DNA of 41,590 nucleotides from positions 1 through 41,590 of the IMG/VR virus record IMGVR_UViG_3300043445_000063; one strand, 5' to 3'. The notes beneath the pieces are model-generated. The model searched no databases. It saw nothing but the letters and a program-made list of their open reading frames with translations, and was not told where the DNA came from. The position numbers and the translations under genes were made by a program. The DNA is from a virus. Of this stretch, positions 7,559-15,598 are shown piece by piece. The first letter of the stretch is position 1. The number at the start of each line of letters is the position of its first letter.

Positions 7559-8253
7559 CAGCCGATGACGAGGATCCGGATCGTGGAGGTCTCGGCGCCG
7601 TTGGCCGACGTGATGGTGACCGAGCCCGGCGCGCCGGGGGTGATCGCCCCGACGGTGAGCAGGCCAGAGGCCGCGCCGTCTTCGATCTCCTTCATCGGCA
7701 CGATGAGGCTCGCCGCGGTGAGCGTGAGAGTCGAGAACGTAACCGAGCCCGCGACCATGACGCCGCGCGCCGTCTGGCAGCTCGCCGCCTGCACCGCCGT
7801 GGCGATGAGTCCGAGGTTCACGTCCGCGTCGGGGACGGTGATCGTGCGGTTCGCGGCGAGGCTCGCGGGAGCGGCCATGGTGACCTTGCTGGTGCCGTTG
7901 TTGGTGGCCTCCAGGAGAGTCAGCTTCGCGCCCACCGAGGCCGTGCAGGCCACCAGGAACGCGGCCATCAGCGCATCGGCCGCGGCGCCCGCGCCGGCGA
8001 TCTGCACGGCGAGCCATCGCCCCGTGCCGGTCGTGGGCACGCGGACGGAGCCCGTCACCGCGCTCGCCGAAGAGTCCTTGTCGAAGACCCACGGCGTGCG
8101 CGTCGTCAGCTCGATCGCGATCATGCCGTCGTAACGGGCCTCGGGCGCGATGCCTTCGAGATCCGCCTCGGCGTCGACAGCGCCGTAGATCCTGCGACTC
8201 ACGCCTTGGGCGGCGAGATCGCCAATTTTGAGCGCGCCTTTTTCCAGAGCCAT
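7558..8253 (-). CDS. Putative fibre or spike-like virion protein
   Basis: A 231-residue protein heading the structural operon, with TGGAG before the ATG at 8253. Residues ~20-80 hold a motif RRIYGAVDAEADLEGI followed by TRTPWVFDKDSSA, a type of segment seen where phage surface proteins begin. The middle has KVTMAAPASLAANRTITVPDAD; 'ASLAANRTITVPDADVN' closely recalls the repeated motif in phage tail-fibre and appendage proteins ('a.LtadrtitlPda.gt'). The rest is Thr/Val/Ala-rich beta sequence. It may be a virion surface protein; the target is unknown. Confidence 0.58.
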   Translation of the reverse strand: MALEKGALKIGDLAAQGVSRRIYGAVDAEADLEGIAPEARYDGMIAIELTTRTPWVFDKDSSASAVTGSVRVPTTGTGRWLAVQIAGAGAAADALMAAFLVACTASVGAKLTLLEATNNGTSKVTMAAPASLAANRTITVPDADVNLGLIATAVQAASCQTARGVMVAGSVTFSTLTLTAASLIVPMKEIEDGAASGLLTVGAITPGAPGSVTITSANGAETSTIRILVIG

Positions 8254-8437
8254 CGTTGCTCCACCAAAGGGGAGGGCCTCGCGAGCTTCGCGGGCAACTG
8301 TCCCCTGCGCGCGTAGGATGCACCTGTTTCCAGGGGCTACGCTGCGGAAGCGTGCGGCAATCGACGCGCGCGAAAGCGCTGCGGATTGCGGCCTATGGCG
8401 AGGCTACCGGAAGCAAGCGGAACAGAACGGAAGCGAG
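8254..8437. other. Intergenic region upstream of the virion operon
   Basis: 184 bp without a convincing gene. In the leftward direction it has GCTTCCG three times (twice in the first 40 bases and once in the middle), a small CGCGA/TCGCG hairpin around 8280-8292, and the ribosome binding site for 8253. It is the only sizeable gap inside the leftward virion block, so it may carry the late promoter, but I see no clear -35/-10 pair. Confidence 0.4.
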
Positions 8438-9211
8438 CTAGACCCGTTCCTCCCAGCTCTGCAACGCCGTCACGGCCAGGGCGACAGGCAGCCACGCCAG
8501 CGGCACCTGCTCGGCCGCTGCGGCAATAACGACGGGCGCGGCCCACGTGTAGAGCCGGATCGTGTCCTGCGCGGTGAGGAGCTGCGCGTAGGCGACGGCG
8601 ACCGTGAGCCATCCACGCCAGTCGATACCGGCGAAGCCGAGGAGCGCCGCGCCCCACGGGGCCACGTACAGCATGCCGTCGAGCCCCATGCGACGCCGAA
8701 GCTCCAGCGCCGTCGCGACGGGGCGCGTGAGCCAGGGCTCGGCCGCGGGCGCGCTGCGGTGCGTCCAGCCCACGGCCAAGAGGCCCACGAGGGGGACAGG
8801 ACTCCACGCCCAGAGGGCGGCGAAGAGCGGCGCGGACTCCCGCGTGCCCCCGAGCAGCAGGGCCAGCGGGATCGCAAGGGGCCACGCGGGCGTCGAGCAG
8901 AGCGCGGCGACCACGAGGGAGAGGGCGAACGCGGGCGCGTCGGTGAGCACGGGGAAGCGCAGGCTGCACCGCCACACGCCGGGCAGAGCGGAGAGCAGCG
9001 CGGCACCCACGAGCGGGGCGGACGTGTGCGCCTGGAGGTAGCACCAGGCCGCCGCGGGGGTGAGGGCGAGGCTCGCGTAGGTGAGCAGGGCCCAACGGCG
9101 TGGCACGGGCCCGAGGAGCGCAGGGAGCGCCCAGCGCCGCTGGTAGGGCACGGGCACAGCGACGCCCCGAGCGGCGAGGAGGTAGTAGTGGCCGTCGGGG
9201 GAGAGGTTCAA
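8438..9211 (-). CDS. GT-C-like polytopic membrane protein (possible glycosyltransferase)
   Basis: A 257-residue membrane protein with about seven hydrophobic helices (roughly 41-59, 64-80, 92-120, 127-149, 178-195, 199-213, 222-248). The N-terminus SPDGHYYLLAARG followed by PYQRRWALPALLG matches a layout I know from GT-C lipid-linked-sugar glycosyltransferases ('DG.yYl.lA.G....PfryR.L.P'), as do TDAPAFALSLVV at 90-101, GGTRESAPLF at 121-130 and AQDTIRLYTWAAPVV at 214-228. GT-C enzymes are usually 400-600 residues, so this would be a short form without the periplasmic domain. Start is TTG, overlapping the stop of the HTH gene as TTGA. It could alter host surface sugars, but that is inference. 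Confidence 0.6.
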   Translation of the reverse strand: MNLSPDGHYYLLAARGVAVPVPYQRRWALPALLGPVPRRWALLTYASLALTPAAAWCYLQAHTSAPLVGAALLSALPGVWRCSLRFPVLTDAPAFALSLVVAALCSTPAWPLAIPLALLLGGTRESAPLFAALWAWSPVPLVGLLAVGWTHRSAPAAEPWLTRPVATALELRRRMGLDGMLYVAPWGAALLGFAGIDWRGWLTVAVAYAQLLTAQDTIRLYTWAAPVVIAAAAEQVPLAWLPVALAVTALQSWEERV

Positions 9212-9450
9212 GCCGCCTTCCTTCGCGCACTGACGTGGACCCTACTGGCCTCGTTCCAGAGGCGTAGCATCTGCCACGTAGTCTGCACATGGCGAGACCC
9301 GGGGATCGCATAGACCGGAAGCGGCAACATGCCCCGCGCTGGCCTGTTCGCCCAGGTGCGGAGCTGCCGCTCGCTCACCTCGACGCCGAGGGTGAGCATC
9401 GCCGCGCGGATGTCCTTCCACCCCGAGATCGGGCCGCTGTGCTCGCTCAC
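9208..9450 (-). CDS. Small winged-HTH DNA-binding protein
   Basis: An 80-residue protein with a MerR/excisionase-like DNA-binding domain: ISGWKDIRAAMLTLGVEVSE, then RQLRTWANRPARGMLPLPVY as the recognition helix and start of the wing, and RHVQTTWQMLRLWNEASRV as the closing helix. This resembles the 'W.dIa..lgvs.rtvqrW....glP....' helix-turn-helix of small phage regulators. It starts with GTG at 9450 overlapping the previous stop as GTGA and is itself coupled to the membrane protein gene by TTGA. It could be a local late regulator or an accessory packaging protein. Confidence 0.6.
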   Translation of the reverse strand: MSEHSGPISGWKDIRAAMLTLGVEVSERQLRTWANRPARGMLPLPVYAIPGSRHVQTTWQMLRLWNEASRVHVSARRKAA

Positions 9451-10022
9451 TGCATCTCCATCACGAGGGAGAATCGGCCCCTCGACGCCACGGGCTTCGC
9501 CTTCGTCGCGGGCTTCTCCGGCTCTCTACCACGCCCGGCAAACAGGGCGCGCCGAGATGCGATGTAGCTCCCCAGCGCGGTGTTGAGGAGCTTCTCGGCG
9601 GCCTTGCGTCGGCTGTCCCGCATGCCCTGTCCCCACTTCGTGCACGCGGGCCCGTGCTGCGCCCAGATGAGCCCGAGCTCGTCGCCGTAGTGCCGCTCGG
9701 CCAGCGTCCCCGCGCCGCGCCCACACGCCGCGTCGATGCGTGTCCTCCAGACCACGGGCGCGAAGGCCACGAGAAGCACATCCCGATGCGCCGCGGGGAG
9801 GTCCATCACGAGACCGCGGGTGACGGCGATCCGCTGCATGTCGGCGCCGTGGCGGTCGATGTGGCGCGCCATCTTCGCATCGGGATCGATGCAGCCGCCT
9901 ACTCCGCTCTCCGCAATCGCCACGAGGGCCGCGTGCGACGAGCGCAGGCCGTAGAGGCTCGCCTCGGTGGCGAGGTAGGTGCTGATTTCCTCTCGGGCTT
10001 TGGCGATGCGTGATTGACCCAT
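9447..10022 (-). CDS. Unknown protein in the terminase-portal interval
   Basis: A 191-residue, mostly helical, basic protein of no family I recognise. Visible parts are an N-terminal helix MGQSRIAKAREEISTYLATE, a motif GGCIDPDAKMARHIDRHGADMQRI, a segment HRDVLLVAFAPVVWRTRIDA, then AERHYGDELGLIWAQHGPAC and a basic C-terminal helix RDSRRKAAEKLLNTALGSYI. Its length and helical character resemble phage late transcription factors of the RinA/ArpU type in a general way, but no motif proves it. The ATG at 10022 shares a base with the upstream stop (TGATG). Confidence 0.55.
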   Translation of the reverse strand: MGQSRIAKAREEISTYLATEASLYGLRSSHAALVAIAESGVGGCIDPDAKMARHIDRHGADMQRIAVTRGLVMDLPAAHRDVLLVAFAPVVWRTRIDAACGRGAGTLAERHYGDELGLIWAQHGPACTKWGQGMRDSRRKAAEKLLNTALGSYIASRRALFAGRGREPEKPATKAKPVASRGRFSLVMEMQ

Positions 10023-10396
10023 CAGCGCACCCCCGTGGAGCCGAACGCCGGGCCGCCCCTCTGCGGCGTGCGCCGGCTGAGCTGGATGGCGCGGAGCTTG
10101 TCGCGGCGGTCTTTGGCGCGCAGGTGGCGCTGGTGCCGGCGGTAGACCTTGCGCGGGTGCCCACCGACGCAGCCGCTTGCGCCTATGCAGGCATCGCCGA
10201 GATAATCGAGCCAGCAGCAGCCACACTTGCGCGGAACGTGGCGCAGCCGTCCCATCACCAACGTCTCGAACTGGGCCTCTATGGGCCCTCTGGGGACCGG
10301 CGGCGCTTCCACGCCAGCGAACGAAAAGCGAACATCTGTCACCACATGCCCATGGTCGCCGGCGATAGCGAGAACGCCTCTCTCAAAGTTCATCAT
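10022..10396 (-). CDS. Cys-rich basic protein, unknown
   Basis: A 124-residue protein just downstream of the terminase. It has a cysteine cluster CGCCWLDYLGDACIGASGC (about residues 58-76) that could bind zinc, followed by a very basic helix PRKVYRRHQRHLRAKDRRDK that could bind nucleic acid. Either of two adjacent ATG codons (10396 or 10393) may be the start. This combination suggests a small nucleic-acid-binding factor such as a packaging or transcription accessory, but the family is not known to me. Confidence 0.55.
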   Translation of the reverse strand: MMNFERGVLAIAGDHGHVVTDVRFSFAGVEAPPVPRGPIEAQFETLVMGRLRHVPRKCGCCWLDYLGDACIGASGCVGGHPRKVYRRHQRHLRAKDRRDKLRAIQLSRRTPQRGGPAFGSTGVR

Positions 10397-10401
10397 GGTG
10401 C

Positions 10402-11916
10402 CTAGTACCCTCTCCGATCGGACATCCCACCGAACCGCATGTCAGAGCCTGCCTCTGTCAAGTTTTGCCGTCTCTCCGGCGCACGAATGACGACCTCGGG
10501 GACGAGCCCATCATACAGCGCCACCGCAGCATCCACCTCGTCGTCGTCCTCGTCGCCGATGCCCGTGAAGTTCAGGTGCGCATCGAGGAACGTATCGAGC
10601 CACGGCCCCGCATCGCTCGGAACTAGCACGCGCCCCTCGTTCCACGCCCCGGCGTAGCCCTGCGCGCGCACGAACTTGTCGGCCCGGGCGAGCATCGGCG
10701 TGATGGTGGCCCCGTGCCCAATGGCCAGCTCCGCAGCTCCGCGCTCCGTCGTGCTCGCGTACCACCAGCAGGGGATCCCGCCCTCGACGGCCTGCTCTTC
10801 GCCCACGCGCCGAACGAACACCGGGGCAGGGACACGGACCTTCATCGCCGAGCGGATGAAGAGCTGCCCACCGAAGCGGCGCCCCTTCACCATCGCGGAC
10901 GCGTCGCTCGAATCCTTGCCCGCGTACGCGAGATCCACGCCGAGTCCGTCCACGTAGCCGACGCGCGGGAGCTCGCTCGGGTCGTAGCGATAGACGTCGC
11001 GGAACACGGTCCCTCCGCGAGGGCGCGGACTGCCCATGTAGAGGCTCGCCCAGGTGTACGGGTTGCTGCGCCGCTCGAGCAGCTCCATCACGCGCCCCGC
11101 CCACCGCTCGGGCCAAAGCACGCGCAACCGGTCGAAGGCCCGGGAGAGCTCTCCGCGGAGGGCTTCCTCCACGACCGGAGAGGTCGCCTCGCGCAGTGCC
11201 TTCTCCACCGCCTCGAAGGCCTCGAGGCTCGCATCCTCGATCGCCGGGAGCCGCACGTATTCCCAGCCGTCGCTGATGAGCTTGCCGCTGAGGTCGTTCG
11301 GCGTCCAGCGCGTGGCCCACACGATCATCGAACCGCCCGGCGCGAGGCGAGACTTCGCGACATCCTCGAACCAATCCTCGACGCGGCGCCGGTAGGCCCC
11401 GCTCTCGGCGTCCACGCGATTCTTGTAGGGGTCATCCACGAGCACGATCTTCGCCGGGTGCCCGGTGAGCGAGCCGCCCACGCCCGTCGCGCGGAGCCCG
11501 CCGCCCGCCCGCGTGAGCCACTCGGACGCGCTCTCGGAGTCGCCGGAGAGCTCCACGCCCGCCTCGCGAACGAGGCCGCGCGCTCGCTTGCTCTTGCTCT
11601 CGCTGAGGCTCGCGCCGTAGGTCGCGTAGGCCATCGGGAGGGAGGGATCTCGCGTGAGCGCCCAGGCGATCCCGTGGAGCATCGCCTCGGTTTTCCCGTG
11701 CTGAGGCGGGGCCGAAACCACGGCGCGCACGGGCTCGCCGGCTACCGCGCGCTCGAAGAGGCGCACCAGCGGGGCCAGGTGAACCGGCCGCGAGAACTGC
11801 GGCGACACCCGCGGGATGAAGTCGAGCAGGCCGCCACCGCCCGCGGCCACCTGCGACAGCCCGCGCGAGAGCCGCTGCGCCATCGCGGCGACGAGCCTGC
11901 GATCCGGAGCGGCCAT
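10402..11916 (-). CDS. terL: Terminase large subunit
   Basis: A 504-residue packaging motor. ATPase: Walker A APPQHGKTEA at 69-78, an adenine-motif-like region before it, Walker B VLVDDP at 158-163, and the coupling motif WATRW at about 200-204. Nuclease: RNase H-like, with GVDLAY at 326-331 holding the first catalytic Asp and an acidic cluster DEDDDEVDA at 455-463 with the last. The enzyme cuts concatemeric DNA and pumps it through the portal. It starts with ATG at 11916, sharing one base with the stop of the small subunit gene. The layout is that of complete, functional enzymes. Confidence 0.93.
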   Translation of the reverse strand: MAAPDRRLVAAMAQRLSRGLSQVAAGGGGLLDFIPRVSPQFSRPVHLAPLVRLFERAVAGEPVRAVVSAPPQHGKTEAMLHGIAWALTRDPSLPMAYATYGASLSESKSKRARGLVREAGVELSGDSESASEWLTRAGGGLRATGVGGSLTGHPAKIVLVDDPYKNRVDAESGAYRRRVEDWFEDVAKSRLAPGGSMIVWATRWTPNDLSGKLISDGWEYVRLPAIEDASLEAFEAVEKALREATSPVVEEALRGELSRAFDRLRVLWPERWAGRVMELLERRSNPYTWASLYMGSPRPRGGTVFRDVYRYDPSELPRVGYVDGLGVDLAYAGKDSSDASAMVKGRRFGGQLFIRSAMKVRVPAPVFVRRVGEEQAVEGGIPCWWYASTTERGAAELAIGHGATITPMLARADKFVRAQGYAGAWNEGRVLVPSDAGPWLDTFLDAHLNFTGIGDEDDDEVDAAVALYDGLVPEVVIRAPERRQNLTEAGSDMRFGGMSDRRGY

Positions 11917-12530
11917 CAGCCGGCCCCCGCGGTGAGCAAGGGCGCGCCGTCGCCGAGCCCAGCCAGAGCCCGCGCCACCGCATCGGCGGCCTCGGGGTAC
12001 GGCCGCAACGCGGCGAGGATGGCGCCCTCGATGGCAAGCCACTCGGGGCGGGGCTGCCCCCTCTGGTCCACGAGCAGCTGCACCGTGGTCTCGGGCGGAC
12101 GGATCTCACCCAGGATCTTCGCCTGCACCTCGAGCCCGGAGAGCGCCGCCCGGGCGAGGCTCGCCGCGGCTTTCAGGTCCACCACGCGCGGCGCTTCGTC
12201 GGCGGGTTTTCCTGGCTTGCCCGCCTTGCCGCCCACCGTCGCGGGAGCCTTCCCCTCGGCCACCTCGAGCAGGGCCAGCAAGCGCGCCACGAGCTCGCGC
12301 ACCTGGTCGATGGTACCCGCTCCTGCCTTGGCTTCCTCGATCCTGGCCGCCCGCTTCGCTGTTTCGACGGCGCTTCGGATGTGCTTCAGCTTGTGGCGCC
12401 GCACCGAAGAGTCGGAAAGCTCCCAACGCTTCGCAGCGCTTCGCTCGGATTCGTGCCCCGCCGCAAGTGCGCGATCAATCGCCGCCCTCTCGGGGTGCGT
12501 GCACACCGTGCAGCGGAGCCCGGGGGCCAT
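11916..12530 (-). CDS. terS: Putative terminase small subunit with N-terminal zinc ribbon/HTH
   Basis: A 204-residue protein directly upstream of terL. Residues 1-55 hold a compact unit CTVCTHPERAAIDRALAAGH, then SERSAAKRWELSDSSVRRHK, i.e. a Cys/His zinc-binding turn followed by a helix-turn-helix; this arrangement is common in phage DNA-recognition proteins next to terL. A long helix (residues 58-95) and a helical C-terminal part follow, suited to oligomer formation. Small subunits recognise the packaging site. Assignment rests on the HTH plus position. TGATG couplings on both sides. Confidence 0.7.
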   Translation of the reverse strand: MAPGLRCTVCTHPERAAIDRALAAGHESERSAAKRWELSDSSVRRHKLKHIRSAVETAKRAARIEEAKAGAGTIDQVRELVARLLALLEVAEGKAPATVGGKAGKPGKPADEAPRVVDLKAAASLARAALSGLEVQAKILGEIRPPETTVQLLVDQRGQPRPEWLAIEGAILAALRPYPEAADAVARALAGLGDGAPLLTAGAG

Positions 12531-12703
12531 CAGCGGGGGGGCCTCTCGCCGAACGCCAGCCGATGCGCTTCGTCGGAGCTGGGCGCCGTGCCCGCCATGA
12601 CCACCCGGCCGCCGCGGTGGACGGAGTAGCGCACGTCGGCGGGGTCATCGATGGGGAGCGGGGGGCCGACCAGGAGGATCACGCCAGCGTCGGGCCCCCT
12701 CAC
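12530..12703 (-). CDS. Small protein, 57 residues, unknown
   Basis: The frame runs from a GTG at 12703 to a TGA at 12530 and begins VRGPDAGVILLVGPPLPIDD. Support is the junctions: its GTG overlaps the preceding stop as GTGA, and its stop shares a base with the ATG of the small terminase gene (TGATG). The sequence VILLVGPPLPIDDPADVRYS followed by HRGGRVVMAG looks like two beta strands and a turn. No function recognised. Confidence 0.5.
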   Translation of the reverse strand: MRGPDAGVILLVGPPLPIDDPADVRYSVHRGGRVVMAGTAPSSDEAHRLAFGERPPR

Positions 12704-12948
12704 GACACACCCCCGAGGATGCCCATCGCCGGGCCCAGGATGCCCCAGGACAGCGTTTCGCCCCCGGGGTCGACCTGGGAGCCGTGGGAGCTACCTCGCG
12801 GCACGCTGTCCCGCCCGTGAGCTTCCTGGCCCATCCCTGGCCCATCCCCTCGGAGACCTCCCAAGTCCCCGAAATCCTTATATTGTCCCTTCAGTCCCAT
12901 CAGTCCCATCAAAGAAAAGAAGAGAAGGGTGGAGAGAGACTTTTTCAT
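12700..12948 (-). CDS. Doubtful small ORF, N-terminus made by the GGGAC repeats
   Basis: An open frame of 82 residues from the ATG at 12948, ending at 12700 where its stop overlaps the next gene as GTGA. The first 22 residues (MKKSLSTLLFFSLMGLMGLK) resemble a signal peptide, but MGLMGL is encoded by tandem GATGGGACT repeats and the base composition is unlike that of the neighbours. A shorter version from the ATG at 12834 (44 residues, MGQEAHGRDSVPRG) avoids the repeat. The GTGA junction argues for some translated gene; the start and the signal peptide are uncertain. Confidence 0.35.
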   Translation of the reverse strand: MKKSLSTLLFFSLMGLMGLKGQYKDFGDLGGLRGDGPGMGQEAHGRDSVPRGSSHGSQVDPGGETLSWGILGPAMGILGGVS

Positions 12949-13071
12949 TTCGTGTTTTGTGTCCTGTTGGCGGAACCCGGTGGGACGGTGGGACCGGGTG
13001 CATTGTTTTTTGATATCCATGGCTTAGCTCGTTTTTAGCGGTGGGACACAGGGTGGGACACGAGGCGGGAC
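12865..13071. repeat. GGGAC repeats in two orientations flanking an AT-rich tract
   Basis: GTCCC (GGGAC on the minus strand) lies at 12865, 12885, 12894 and 12903, the last three spaced exactly 9 bp and part of a longer unit AGTCCCATC. GGGAC lies on the plus strand at 12982 and 12990, and at 13043, 13055 and 13067, the last three spaced exactly 12 bp. Between the two groups is a purine-rich then T-rich segment (about 12911-12975), the least GC-rich stretch in this part of the window. The cluster sits just after the primase-helicase gene. This looks like an iteron-type origin or a multi-operator control site. Confidence 0.55.
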
Positions 13072-13078
13072 GCCCCCG

Positions 13079-15598
13079 TCATCCGTCCCTGCCGCGGTAG
13101 GTGTCCGGGTTCTCGATGAGCACGTAATGGCGGTCGCCCGCCTCGTCCCGGAGCCGCCGGTAGACCCACCCTGCGCGCTTGGCGCAGTTGATGACGCGGC
13201 TCTTCTCGACCTGCCTGAGCAGACCCTTCTGCAGCCCGAGCGCATCGGTGAGCAGGTCGGTCGGGTCGAGCCGCATGCCGGACCGCCCCCGGAGCCACTT
13301 CTCCACGATGGGCTGCCAGGGGTCGACGGTTTCGCGCTCTGCCACGACTTCGCGGAGCTCGTCGCGATAGGTCCGGTCAGGCCACCAGGGGCGCCCTTCG
13401 TCCACCTCGTGGAGGGCCTCGGCGAGGAGCTGGTCCCGGTCCGCGGCGAGGGCCGCGACGTCCACCACGCCGACCGTCACGGGCCAGTAGCGCCGGTTGC
13501 CGGTCGGGTCCTTGAGGTAGCCGCCGCCGTCGGGGTTGACCGTCGCGGCGAAGACGCAGCCGCGCGCGAGCGTCACCGCGCGCCGGGCGTAGGCAAGGCG
13601 CACGCGATCGTTGCGCCGGGTGAGGAAGCCTTTGAGCGCGGCCTCCTCGGTGCGGTTCATGGCGGAGAGCTCGGAGAGCTCGGCGATCCACACGCCGTGG
13701 ATCCGGTCGATCGGGTCCTTGCCCTGGAGGTCCCCGTCGAGCTCGGTGAACCATTTCCCCCCGAGGACGCGGAGCGCCGCCGTCTTGCCCTCGCCCTGGT
13801 CTCCCTCGAGGACGAGCGTGTAATCGACCTGGCACCCGGGCTCGATGGCCCTCGCGACGGCGGACATGAGCCACCACCTGCAGACCCGGCGCACGTGCGC
13901 GGAGTCCTCGCAGCCGAGATAGCGGACGCCCCACGTGTCGAGGCGCTGCTCGCCGTCCCAGCGGAGCCCCCGGAGCCAGTCCCTCACCGGGTGGATGGTG
14001 TTCCGCCTGGCCACCACCTCGACCGCGGTGCAGATGGTATCCCGGCCGATGGAGAGGCCCCACACGGAGCGCTGCAGCCAGGTCTGCACGCGCGTGTCGT
14101 CGGCGTCGGACCACTCGCTGCCTTCCTCCCAGGGCGCACTCGGCTTGTCGTCGGCGTGCCACGGGGGCTCCTGCAGCGTGGTGATCACGCCCTTGTGCTC
14201 GTCGTAGGCGAGGACGCCGGCCCAGTCCTCGTGGTGCGTGAGGATGGAAATCGCGTTCGCAGCCGAGGGCACGAGCTCGGTCTTGCCCGGCTTGCGGAGA
14301 AGGCCACTCTGCCAGCCGTCGCCGCTCGGAGCCGAGGGCGCAGCCGCCCTCCTCGTGGCTCGCTCCAGGATGCGCGCCGCGGCCTTGCGTGCGTTCGCCT
14401 CGGACGCCGTGCCCACGAGCCCAGACGCCGCCATGAGGGCCTCGACAGCCGCGGGCAGGAGCAGAGCCCCCGACGCCACCGTGGGCGATAGGGCGCGGGC
14501 CCCGCGCTCGAGGGCGACGTAGCGATCCACCAGCGGAGACGCCGACACCTCGGCGCAGACGTGCGCCACCTCGGGCGGGAGCATCTTCGGCGCGGCCAGC
14601 GCCACATCGTCCCTCTGCTCGGCGGGGAGGCCCGTCGGCGTGCCACCGGAGCGCGGCGGACTGGCCGTCAGGAGGTAGCCAATCGGCAGCGTGGACGACG
14701 TGAATGCTTGACTCACCTTGTGCTCGATCTCCCTTTTACTCCACGGCGGCTGACATCGTGGGTTGTAGTCCGTTGCGAGCATGGACAAGGCCTCTTGCGG
14801 CTGGATATCGAAGCCGCGCACGAGGGCCACCGCAGCGCGGAAGAGCGCGCTGTGGCCACCCGAGCCGGAGATCGCCGGGTCCATCGTGCGCAGGTACGCC
14901 GCCGCGCGCCTGTGCCTGTCCGAGTCGGAGACAGAGAGCCCGCTCGTGGGCGCTTCCTGCAGGATGGGCTTCACGGCCGAGATCTCGCGGATCCACTCGG
15001 GCAGCGGCGCCATGGGGAGATCGTTCGCCCACGCGTACGCCCGTCCGCTCGCGTGGATGGAGGGCGCGGCTACCACGTATTTCCCCACGCCCTGGAAGTC
15101 GAGCCCGTCGCCGAGCTTCTTGCTCTTGGTCGCCTCGGTGACGGAGAAGAAGAGGTGTCGGCCACCGCCACCCGTCGCGCATTCGAGGGTCGGCGGGAGC
15201 GCGCCGTGGACGTGCTCAAGCACAGCGAGGGTGCGGTCCCCGCCGTTGCGTGGATCGATGTCGAGGACCACAAACGCCACCCCAGTGGCCAGCCCGATCG
15301 ATGCGTCGGGCGCTTCCTCCCACCAGGCGCGGACGGTGGGCTCGTCCGTGGTTGCGTCGGCTACGCCGTGCCGCGTGCGCGGGTGCTTGCCGGGTGAGTG
15401 GCAGTCCTTGTGCTTGCACTTCCCGTCTTTGAGCGTGTACCCGCAAGAGCACACGCCTTCGCGGACGAAGTGCCCACACTGGCACGCGTCGCCCGCGAGG
15501 CTATGGCCACAGGAGCAGATGCCCTCGGTGACGGTGTGGAGCGGCAGCACGCGCCAGCCGGCGGCAGCGTAGGAGAGGGCGGCGTCGAGGTGCATCAT
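13079..15598 (-). CDS. Bifunctional prim-pol / VapE-type helicase replication protein
   Basis: An 839-residue replication protein. N-terminal prim-pol domain: residues 1-25, DIDPRNGG at 113-120 with the metal-binding Asp pair, ATGGGGRHLFFS at 141-152, and KYVVAAPSIHASGRAYAW at 173-190. Between the first strand and DIDPRNGG lies an extended Cys-rich insert (28-66) with three CxCG units and eight Cys. Residues 230-300 are a primase C-terminal-type helical domain. C-terminal VirE/VapE ATPase: HPVRDWLRGLRWDGEQRLD at 536-554, Walker A GDQGEGKT at 599-606, WIAELSEL at 637-644, TGNRRYWPV at 699-707. It would prime and unwind at the phage origin. ATG at 15598 overlaps the previous stop as ATGA. Confidence 0.9.
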   Translation of the reverse strand: MMHLDAALSYAAAGWRVLPLHTVTEGICSCGHSLAGDACQCGHFVREGVCSCGYTLKDGKCKHKDCHSPGKHPRTRHGVADATTDEPTVRAWWEEAPDASIGLATGVAFVVLDIDPRNGGDRTLAVLEHVHGALPPTLECATGGGGRHLFFSVTEATKSKKLGDGLDFQGVGKYVVAAPSIHASGRAYAWANDLPMAPLPEWIREISAVKPILQEAPTSGLSVSDSDRHRRAAAYLRTMDPAISGSGGHSALFRAAVALVRGFDIQPQEALSMLATDYNPRCQPPWSKREIEHKVSQAFTSSTLPIGYLLTASPPRSGGTPTGLPAEQRDDVALAAPKMLPPEVAHVCAEVSASPLVDRYVALERGARALSPTVASGALLLPAAVEALMAASGLVGTASEANARKAAARILERATRRAAAPSAPSGDGWQSGLLRKPGKTELVPSAANAISILTHHEDWAGVLAYDEHKGVITTLQEPPWHADDKPSAPWEEGSEWSDADDTRVQTWLQRSVWGLSIGRDTICTAVEVVARRNTIHPVRDWLRGLRWDGEQRLDTWGVRYLGCEDSAHVRRVCRWWLMSAVARAIEPGCQVDYTLVLEGDQGEGKTAALRVLGGKWFTELDGDLQGKDPIDRIHGVWIAELSELSAMNRTEEAALKGFLTRRNDRVRLAYARRAVTLARGCVFAATVNPDGGGYLKDPTGNRRYWPVTVGVVDVAALAADRDQLLAEALHEVDEGRPWWPDRTYRDELREVVAERETVDPWQPIVEKWLRGRSGMRLDPTDLLTDALGLQKGLLRQVEKSRVINCAKRAGWVYRRLRDEAGDRHYVLIENPDTYRGRDG

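Noticed and set aside
12645-13038. Plus-strand frames across the GGGAC region (12651-13013, 12784-13038)
   Set aside because: They run against all neighbouring genes, have no ribosome binding site and have low-complexity sequence produced by the repeats.
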